Source: Paenibacillus sp. (GTDB taxonomy: Bacteria > Bacillota > Bacilli > Paenibacillales > Paenibacillaceae). Taken from it: a DNA stretch of 6,139 nucleotides. Made by a program: the position numbers and the translations under genes. Position 1 is the stretch's first letter. Every line of letters starts with the position of its first letter. The notes beneath the pieces were generated by a model. That model ran no database searches, was not told the DNA's origin, and was given only the letters and a program-made list of their open reading frames with translations. Shown piece by piece: positions 1 to 5,108 of this stretch. The stretch lies in the NCBI GenBank assembly GCA_029256665.1, contig JAQSXN010000259.1, forward strand, positions 1 to 6,139. The letters run 5' to 3'.

Positions 1-702
1 GGAGCCCAGATTCGAAATGAGCAGCGGAATCGTCCGTTTCTCAGGCGATTGTAACACAACGAGCGGCCATAGGTAATTATTCCAGCTCGACATGAAGGTA
101 ATAATCGCGGCGGCGGCGTAAGTCGTTTTCATCGTCGGCACGTAAATGCGGAAGAAAACGCCCAATTCGCTCAAGCCGTCGATTCGTCCCGCTTCCAGCA
201 TGTCGCGAGGGAACATCTTCGTGCTCTGGCGGAAGAAGAAGATCAGGAACGCGGTCGTCACCGTCGGCAGGATCACCGAGGAGATCGTGTCGATTCCGAT
301 AATCGGCACCGTCCGCGAGATGGTGCCGAACATCCGGTACAGCGGCACCATCAGCGCGGCGAACGGAATCATCATGGAGAGCAGAAGAATACTGAACACG
401 ACATCCTTTGCTTTGCTCCGGTAAATTTCGAAGCCGTAACCGGCAAGAGATGCGATAAGCATGGCGAGAATCGTCGTCGTGACCGATATTTTCGCCGAGT
501 TAAGCAGAGCGGGAACCAGATCGACGGTGTCGAACACTTTGTTCAGATTATCGATCAAATGGCTGCCCGGCAGCAGACGGCCTTGCGTAACGTCCACCGA
601 CTTGTTCGTCGCGCTGACGATCATCCATATGAACGGGAAGATCGAAATAATCGCGGCCAAGCTGAGGAAGACGTACATAAGCGTTCTTTTTACGTTACGC
701 AT
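1..702 (-). CDS. Carbohydrate ABC transporter permease, second CUT1 subunit (MalG/LacG/AraQ type), 3' end cut by window edge
   Basis: This is the inner-membrane permease that pairs with the permease encoded just before it to form the sugar channel of an importer. The frame is open from ATG 702-700 to base 1, giving 234 residues; the family is usually about 275, so roughly 40 residues are missing. The N-terminus MRNVKRTLMYVFLSLAAIIS is basic and then hydrophobic, as expected for the first membrane helix. The EAA loop that contacts the ATPase is at about residues 170-192 (EAGRIDGLSELGVFFRIYVP), followed by the family-typical WNNYLWPL near residue 207. The start overlaps the previous stop by 8 bases (ATGCGTAA), with AGGTGA about six bases upstream, so translation is probably coupled. 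The family call is firm; the substrate is unknown. Confidence 0.95.
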   Translation of the reverse strand, partial: MRNVKRTLMYVFLSLAAIISIFPFIWMIVSATNKSVDVTQGRLLPGSHLIDNLNKVFDTVDLVPALLNSAKISVTTTILAMLIASLAGYGFEIYRSKAKDVVFSILLLSMMIPFAALMVPLYRMFGTISRTVPIIGIDTISSVILPTVTTAFLIFFFRQSTKMFPRDMLEAGRIDGLSELGVFFRIYVPTMKTTYAAAAIITFMSSWNNYLWPLVVLQSPEKRTIPLLISNLGS

Positions 703-1570
703 TTTTTTCACCTGCCAGTCTGAACTGTAGAATCGAGAAGATGACGATGAGGATCACGATCGCGTACGAGACGGTCGCCGCATAGCCGAAGTCCGGCGTA
801 TATTTGAAGGATAGGTTGTAGATGTACTGCGACAATGTCATCGTGGCGTTGCCCGGTCCGCCCTTCGTAATGTTCATGACTTCATCGAACAGCTGCAACG
901 TGCCGATCGTCGACGTGATGGACGTGAACAAGATAATCGGCTTAAGCAGCGGAACGGTAATGCTGGTGAACTGTTTGAACGCGGATGCGCCGTCGATGCG
1001 CGCGGCTTCGTAGATGGAATGATCGATATTTTGCAGGGCAGACAGATAGAAAATCATGTTGTACCCCGTCCAACGCCAAGTAATGGCGATTATGATCGTG
1101 ATTTTGGCCCAGAACGGATCCGTGATCCATTCGATGGGAGCATTAACGATATGCAATTTCAGCAGCATCGTGTTAATCAGGCCGTCCAGCCCGAACAAAT
1201 ATTTGAAGATAACCGAATAAGCGACCAGGGAAGTAACGGCCGGAAGGAAAATCGCGGTACGGAAAAACCCTTTGAACTTCAAGTTTTTGTCGTTAAGCAG
1301 CACCGAGATGAACATGGCAAGCAGGATCATGATCGGCACCTGGATGATCAGGTAAATAAACGTATTCTTTAGCGCGGTGATGAATGTAGCGTCCGACAGC
1401 AGCCTTGTGTAGTTGTCGATGCCGACGAACGACAGGTTCGTGCCCGTTCCGGATTGGAACGACATGATGAGCGCCTGCACCATGGGGTAAAAGTAAAACG
1501 CGCAAATCATGATAATCGCTATGGCTACGAAAGACCAACTGATGGTGTTCGTCTTCGCCTTCAAGTTCAT
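695..1570 (-). CDS. Sugar ABC transporter permease, first CUT1 subunit (MalF/LacF/AraP type)
   Basis: This is a 291-residue inner-membrane subunit of a CUT1 sugar importer. Hydrophobic segments near residues 11-30, 70-92, 105-125, 156-177, 211-228 and 264-283 fit the six helices of this family. The EAA loop is at residues 188-211 (EAARIDGASAFKQF, then ITVPLLKP), with the conserved Gly and Pro. The segment FDEVMNITKGGPGNAT near residues 228-243 is also typical of these permeases. The length is normal for LacF/AraP-like proteins, which lack the long N-terminal extension of E. coli MalF. The ATG at 1570-1568 is preceded by AGGAGG (1583-1578) at a 7-base spacing, which fixes the start. The gene follows the binding-protein gene after 180 bases and overlaps the next permease by 8 bases. 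The substrate cannot be read from the sequence. Confidence 0.96.
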   Translation of the reverse strand: MNLKAKTNTISWSFVAIAIIMICAFYFYPMVQALIMSFQSGTGTNLSFVGIDNYTRLLSDATFITALKNTFIYLIIQVPIMILLAMFISVLLNDKNLKFKGFFRTAIFLPAVTSLVAYSVIFKYLFGLDGLINTMLLKLHIVNAPIEWITDPFWAKITIIIAITWRWTGYNMIFYLSALQNIDHSIYEAARIDGASAFKQFTSITVPLLKPIILFTSITSTIGTLQLFDEVMNITKGGPGNATMTLSQYIYNLSFKYTPDFGYAATVSYAIVILIVIFSILQFRLAGEKNA

Positions 1571-1621
1571 GGCCTTGCCTCCTATTCCAATGAAAGAAAC
1601 CTCGAATCAGCACGCTCGCCA

Positions 1622-1650
1622 CTTATCGAAAGGCAGCAAGCGGCTGTCCA
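1622..1650 (-). promoter_or_regulatory. Possible weak internal sigma-A promoter for the permease genes
   Basis: On the minus strand there is TGGACA (1650-1645, 5 of 6 to TTGACA), a 17-base spacer, then GATAAG (1627-1622, 4 of 6 to TATAAT). It lies about 50 bases upstream of the permease start, after the long hairpin, so it could supply separate low-level permease transcription. Matches of this quality arise often by chance, so this is only a candidate. Confidence 0.18.
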
Positions 1651-1673
1651 AGGTTCTTGTTCTCTGTATGGAT

Positions 1674-1729
1674 GTTCAAAAAGCCCGCTTCCCATTACTT
1701 TCTCATACTGAAAACCGAACTTTTTGAAC
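1674..1729 (-). repeat. Long intercistronic RNA hairpin after the binding-protein gene
   Basis: The two 20-base arms are GTTCAAAAAGTTCGGTTTTC (minus strand, 1729-1710) and GGGAAGCGGGCTTTTTGAAC (1693-1674), separated by a 16-base loop. In minus-strand RNA they pair with 15 Watson-Crick pairs, four G-U pairs and one G-G mismatch. The outer 10 bp are perfect. In plus-strand RNA the G-U pairs become A-C mismatches, so the fold suits only the operon transcript. No U-run follows the 3' arm, which argues against a simple terminator. A role in protecting the upstream lipoprotein message or reducing permease expression is inferred by analogy with the REP elements between malE and malF in E. coli. It may also be a dispersed intergenic repeat. 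Confidence 0.7.
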
Positions 1730-1750
1730 TTCGATTATTGATAATTACAG

Positions 1751-3058
1751 TTATTTCAGCTGGGAATCCGCTTGTTTCTGAGCGTCGGAGAGAACCGCGT
1801 CGATTGCCTTGCCGTTCAGGAAGTTCTGCATCTCGACGACGAGGATGTCCTCGACCGCGTACGTGTGCATGCCGTAGTTGACGTTAGGAATTTCTGCCGT
1901 CCACTTCGCGAAATCCTGCACGATTTCTTGGCCGCCGAAGAATTCGTTCTTCGCTTTGTACGCTTCGCCTTCGGCTGCCGGCTTGTACGTGCCGATCGCG
2001 CCCATTTCCGTTACGAGCGTTTGGTACAGCTCTACGTCGCTGCCCAGCGTAGCGCCGAGGAATTTCGCGGCCGCTTCTTTGCCCGGCACGTTCAGGACGT
2101 ACCACGAGCTGCCTCCAAGGCTGGATGCGTGAACCGATTTCTCGTTGTTCAGCTTAGGAAGCGGAACGATGGCCCATTTGCCGGATTGGTCGGCAGCAGC
2201 CGTGATGGAAGGCGTGAACCAGTTGCCTGTCGGCACGGAAGCCGCGGCGCCGCTGTTGTAGTTCGCCACGAACTGGCTCCAGTCGGAGTGGATCTTCACG
2301 ATGTTGGCATCCATCATTTTTTTGTATGTTTCAAAAGCTTCTTGAAGAGCGACGTTGCCGGCCAGATCAGCCGTTTTGCCGTCTTCTTTCAGGTACCAGG
2401 AGCCTGCGGATTGAATCATGACGCGCAGGATGCCGAGGTCGTTCGGGTCAAGGGACAGCATGTCTTTGCCCGTCTTTTCTTTAACCGCTTTGCCGATCTC
2501 GATGTATTTGTCCCAAGTGATGTCTTGCATGTCGGCCGCCGAATAGCCGGCTTGCTCCAGATAGTCCGTTCTTACGTACAGGCCCGTTACGCCGGAGTCG
2601 AACGGAAGACCGTAGTTTTTGCCGTCCACGCTAGTCGGTCCCAGCTTGTAGTCCGCGAAGTCGGAAGCTTTGAAGCTGTCCGTCAGCGGGTAGAACATGT
2701 CGGGGTACGCTTGCAGGAAGCTTTGCGCGCGGTAGTCTTCGATCAACACGATGTTCGGAAGACCTTTTGTCGTGCCCGAGCTCATGCCCGTATTCAGCTT
2801 CTGAACGATATCGTTTTGCGCGTTCTCGATGATTTCGACGTTTACGTCGGTATTGTTCTTCGCGTAAGCGTCCTTCGCGATGTTCATCGCTTTAATATTG
2901 AAGTTCGGATCCCATGCCCAAACCGTAACATCCGTTGTCTCCGCCGCGTTGTTACCGCCGGTGTTGCCGCCTTCGTTCGTCGTGTTGTCCGCGTTCGAAC
3001 CGCACGCGGCCGTTACGGCCATCATGCCCGCGAGCAGAAGGGCCATCATTTTTTTCAT
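1751..3058 (-). CDS. Extracellular sugar-binding lipoprotein of a CUT1 ABC transporter (solute-binding family 1)
   Basis: This 435-residue protein would sit outside the membrane, anchored by lipid, and deliver sugar to the two permeases encoded after it. The signal peptide MKKMMALLLAGMMAVTAAC ends in a lipobox (T-A-A-C) with the lipidated Cys at residue 19. A flexible linker rich in Asn, Gly and Thr runs to about residue 42. The mature fold starts with VTVWAWDPNFNIKAM (about 44-58), a pattern I associate with LacE/AraN-like binding proteins for lactose or L-arabinose-type sugars; this substrate hint is weak. GLPFDSGVTGLYVRTDYLEQAG and GGSSWYVLNVPGKEAA are typical family 1 segments. Length is normal. 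The ATG has a strong GGAGGT (3072-3067) 8 bases upstream. It is the first gene of the transporter operon. Confidence 0.96.
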   Translation of the reverse strand: MKKMMALLLAGMMAVTAACGSNADNTTNEGGNTGGNNAAETTDVTVWAWDPNFNIKAMNIAKDAYAKNNTDVNVEIIENAQNDIVQKLNTGMSSGTTKGLPNIVLIEDYRAQSFLQAYPDMFYPLTDSFKASDFADYKLGPTSVDGKNYGLPFDSGVTGLYVRTDYLEQAGYSAADMQDITWDKYIEIGKAVKEKTGKDMLSLDPNDLGILRVMIQSAGSWYLKEDGKTADLAGNVALQEAFETYKKMMDANIVKIHSDWSQFVANYNSGAAASVPTGNWFTPSITAAADQSGKWAIVPLPKLNNEKSVHASSLGGSSWYVLNVPGKEAAAKFLGATLGSDVELYQTLVTEMGAIGTYKPAAEGEAYKAKNEFFGGQEIVQDFAKWTAEIPNVNYGMHTYAVEDILVVEMQNFLNGKAIDAVLSDAQKQADSQLK

Positions 3059-3066
3059 CTGTCCAG

Positions 3067-3072
3067 ACCTCC
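3067..3072 (-). promoter_or_regulatory. Strong Shine-Dalgarno of the binding-protein gene
   Basis: GGAGGT on the minus strand lies 8 bases before the ATG at 3058 and follows an A-rich run. It is a near-ideal Firmicutes ribosome binding site and fits the high expression expected of a binding protein. Confidence 0.85.
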
Positions 3073-3088
3073 ATTTTTTTATATGTGC

Positions 3089-3102
3089 TGAAAGCGTTTG
3101 CC
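3089..3102. promoter_or_regulatory. Candidate cre site (CcpA catabolite repression)
   Basis: TGAAAGCGTTTGCC on the plus strand matches the Firmicutes cre consensus TGWAANCGNTNWCA at all but two positions, and the site is partly palindromic. It lies 31-44 bases upstream of the lipoprotein ATG and just downstream of the candidate -10 element, where bound CcpA would block initiation or elongation. Sugar-importer operons of this type are commonly under CcpA control, so position and sequence agree. Binding itself is inferred. Confidence 0.5.
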
Positions 3103-3115
3103 GCTTCCTGATAAC

Positions 3116-3124
3116 ATCTTAGCA
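3116..3124 (-). promoter_or_regulatory. Candidate extended -10 promoter of the transporter operon
   Basis: TGCTAAGAT on the minus strand fits an extended -10 (TGnTATAAT) with 4 of 6 hexamer matches. The hexamer 17 bases upstream (AACGCC, 3144-3139) is a poor -35, as expected for a promoter that needs an activator. The start of transcription would fall near 3109, about 50 bases before the ATG, with the cre-like site just inside the transcript. This is the best candidate I found by eye in this gap. Confidence 0.33.
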
Positions 3125-3148
3125 TTCGGGAAATCGGAGGCGTTATGA

Positions 3149-3180
3149 GGATTTTTGCCTTCAATTGTCGGATTGTTACC
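3149..3180 (-). promoter_or_regulatory. Two direct repeats 21 bp apart, candidate activator operator
   Basis: On the minus strand the copies are GGTAACAATCC (3180-3170) and GGCAAAAATCC (3159-3149). They agree at 9 of 11 positions (GGYAAnAATCC) and are exactly 21 bp apart, about two helical turns, so they face the same side of the DNA. The nearer copy ends about 5 bases upstream of the weak -35 position. AraC-family activators with two helix-turn-helix units often bind such direct repeats next to -35, and an AraC-type regulator is encoded upstream. A weaker copy, CCAATAATCC, lies at 3230-3221. The link to that regulator is inference. Confidence 0.4.
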
Positions 3181-3267
3181 AGTTGCGCGGACCCAGCCTG
3201 CAGTCATTTGGAGTATCTTTGGATTATTGGACGATTTTTATTCCGGCGCGTGCAAATAACGGCTTCC

Positions 3268-3304
3268 ATATTAAAGAAGCCGCGATGCTATGGGCATCGC
3301 GGCT
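3268..3304 (-). terminator. Intrinsic terminator after the histidine kinase gene
   Basis: An 11-bp perfect GC-rich stem is formed by AGCCGCGATGC and GCATCGCGGCT (3278-3288 with 3294-3304) around a 5-base loop. It begins only 4 bases after the kinase stop codon. On the minus strand the stem is followed by TCTTTAATAT, a modest U-rich tail. On the plus strand it is followed by CGTTTTAT, so it could work in both directions, although no plus-strand gene leads into it. It separates the regulator-kinase unit from the transporter operon. Confidence 0.8.
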
Positions 3305-3308
3305 CGTT

Positions 3309-5108
3309 TTATAAATGGTCTTTGGGAGAATTCTCGCTCATTAACGGGATGCGGATTTTGATCCGGGTTCCTTCCCCCGGCTCGCTTGCGACCGTAACCC
3401 CATATCCGTCCCCATAAAGCAGCTTGATCCGATCGTGCACGTTCCGGACGCCGATGCCGGTGAACAGCTGGCGCTTGCCCTTCTGCCTGGCGAGCTTCTC
3501 TTCGTTCTTGGCCGCCGGATCGAAGCCGTCGCCGTCGTCCACGACCTCGCATACGAGCGCGTCCGGTTCTTTGGCCGCCATGAAATAAATGTTGCCGGTC
3601 GCCTTCCGGTTGAAGCCGTGGAAGAAGGCGTTCTCGATAAACGGCTGGATCATCAGCTTGGGCACGTGATAGCCCAAGCAATCCGGCGCGACGAAGTAAT
3701 TCATTTTGATGCGCTCGCCATAACGGACATGGTTGATGAACACGTAGTTGCGCATGTTGACGAGCTCCTGGCTGAGCGTAATCGTCTCGCTGACGTTGCC
3801 GATCGCGTTCTGCAGAAGGGAAATAAGCGCATTGATCGTCTCCGCCGCCTTCTCCTTGCTGCCCTGCTGCACCATGAACTTCACCGATGCGAGCGTGTTG
3901 TACAGGAAGTGCGGATTGATCTGCTGCTGGAGCGCCTCCAGCTCCGCGTTTCGCTGCTGCTTCTGCGTATGCACAAGCTCCTTCACGTACTCCTGCAGCT
4001 CGTCCATCATCGCGTTGAACGCTTGGCCTAGCTGCCTTGTCTCGTAACTTCCGTTTACGGCGACATGATGATCGAATTCGTATTTGGAGATGGTGGAGAT
4101 CTGTTTCACCAACCGCGAGAGCGACTTCGTGAGACGTCTCGAGATCAGAAACACGACGATAAGCGCGATGCCGACTATAATGATGCTGCTGAAGAAAATC
4201 GCCCTCGTGTCGGTCAATTGTCCGATCGCCGCTTCTTTATCCACCAGGTTCACTACATAGAGGCCAAGCGATGGGAGATACCTCGATAGGACGATCTGGT
4301 CCCTGTCCATAATCCGAACGTCCACGGAGGCGAGCGACTGCTCCTCCATCCGCTTCGCATATTGGAGCAGCTCCGGAGATTCCGTGCCTAACCACTCGGT
4401 ACGATTGGCCGATACGATGACGCCGGAGCCGTCGACCACCGCAACATCGTTGCCGAGACTCGTGAAGCTCCCGTAAAAACGTCTGAATTCCTTTTCCCTC
4501 ATGGCAAAATACACCGCGCCGTACACATAGTCCGTCGTCCTGTCGATCAGCGCCTTGGAGACGACGATCGTCGGCTCCGCTCCTTCGATGCCGGACCGCT
4601 TGGCGTCGTCGTATTGGTAATGGATGCGCCTAGGCTCGGCAAGCGCGCGCACCGCGATCGGATGTTGCTTCAGCTGTTCGCCGCCTAACCGCCATAGCGA
4701 CGTGTCGGTCGAAAAGCTGCGGCCGTTCACCCCCGTCACGATGACCCCGACCTCGTAGGCGTCGAGGCTGGATTGAATCCGTTTCGTCTGCTGCACCATG
4801 CTGTAGTAAGAGCGTTGACGCTCAATGGACTCCGCGTCCCCTTCCGTCAGAACGCCCCGCATCGTGCCGCTCTGCTGCATGGTATTGGCCGCGGTGACGA
4901 GGGCGTAATTAAACGCGTCCATGCTGCTCGTAATTTGCGCGATGATTTTGGAGTTCGTAATGCTGAACGTCTGCATGAACACCCGCTCCGACGTATTGAT
5001 CGTCGTCAAGGTCGACGTAACGGATACGGCGATGATGCTGACGACCATAATGATGAACATTTTGATAAACAAGCCGTTATATTTGAACCGGTCGAACCAT
5101 CCCATCAT
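3309..5108 (-). CDS. Sensor histidine kinase of YesM/LytS type (Cache-like sensor, HAMP, His_kinase, HATPase)
   Basis: This membrane kinase of 599 residues autophosphorylates on His and passes the phosphate to a response regulator, probably the one encoded just upstream. Residue numbers count from the ATG at 5108. Membrane helices lie near 12-35 and 303-324. The roughly 265-residue segment between them is extracytoplasmic and probably a double Cache sensor. HAMP is near 325-375. The H-box QQQINPHFLYNTL carries the phospho-acceptor His at about 400. The N-box PFIENAFFHG is at about 489-498. The ATP-lid motifs are DDGDGFD (about 524) and GIGVRN (about 551). I chose ATG 5108 because it makes an ATGA overlap with the regulator stop and has GAGGAG 11 bases upstream. 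An in-frame ATG at 5135 would add 9 residues, but its AGGAG is only 3 bases away. Confidence 0.95.
   Translation of the reverse strand: MMGWFDRFKYNGLFIKMFIIMVVSIIAVSVTSTLTTINTSERVFMQTFSITNSKIIAQITSSMDAFNYALVTAANTMQQSGTMRGVLTEGDAESIERQRSYYSMVQQTKRIQSSLDAYEVGVIVTGVNGRSFSTDTSLWRLGGEQLKQHPIAVRALAEPRRIHYQYDDAKRSGIEGAEPTIVVSKALIDRTTDYVYGAVYFAMREKEFRRFYGSFTSLGNDVAVVDGSGVIVSANRTEWLGTESPELLQYAKRMEEQSLASVDVRIMDRDQIVLSRYLPSLGLYVVNLVDKEAAIGQLTDTRAIFFSSIIIVGIALIVVFLISRRLTKSLSRLVKQISTISKYEFDHHVAVNGSYETRQLGQAFNAMMDELQEYVKELVHTQKQQRNAELEALQQQINPHFLYNTLASVKFMVQQGSKEKAAETINALISLLQNAIGNVSETITLSQELVNMRNYVFINHVRYGERIKMNYFVAPDCLGYHVPKLMIQPFIENAFFHGFNRKATGNIYFMAAKEPDALVCEVVDDGDGFDPAAKNEEKLARQKGKRQLFTGIGVRNVHDRIKLLYGDGYGVTVASEPGEGTRIKIRIPLMSENSPKDHL

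Larger units (their letters stand above)
1571..1750 (-). other. Intergenic region between binding-protein and permease genes
   Basis: This 180-base non-coding gap is unusually long for the inside of a transporter operon. In the transcript it holds, in order: a 20-bp imperfect hairpin (1729-1674) starting about 20 bases after the lipoprotein stop; a possible weak promoter (1650-1622); a small bulged hairpin within 1649-1632 (CAGC paired with GCUG, closed by two further G-C pairs, followed by UUUC); and the permease Shine-Dalgarno at 1583-1578. I see no convincing small gene in it. Confidence 0.7.

Noticed and set aside
146..424. Open plus-strand frame of 92 residues
   Set aside because: It lies inside the truncated permease gene on the other strand, whose EAA loop and membrane helices are clear.
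1674..1729. Reading the long inverted repeat as an insertion-sequence end or a standard terminator
   Set aside because: No transposase or target duplication is present and the arms are close together, so it is not an IS end. No U-run follows the stem, so it is not a typical intrinsic terminator, although partial termination cannot be excluded.
1772..3091. Open plus-strand frame of 439 residues, longer than the lipoprotein gene it lies opposite
   Set aside because: It is antisense to a clear binding-protein gene with signal peptide and Shine-Dalgarno. Its translation is rich in Arg, Val and His with no recognisable domain, as expected from the codon bias of the opposite strand.
3161..3166. 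TTGAAG (minus strand, ending near 3161) as a -35 element
   Set aside because: No acceptable -10 lies 16-18 bases downstream; CATAAC is only 11 bases away.
3059..3308. Possible riboswitch or small RNA in the gap before the lipoprotein gene
   Set aside because: Apart from the terminator, repeats, promoter and cre-like site, I see no conserved riboswitch core or second terminator close to the lipoprotein start. The predicted leader of about 50 bases is too short.
3435..4031. Open plus-strand frame of 198 residues
   Set aside because: It lies opposite the catalytic part of the histidine kinase. The leucine- and histidine-rich translation reflects the complement of the kinase codons, and I see no homology signal.
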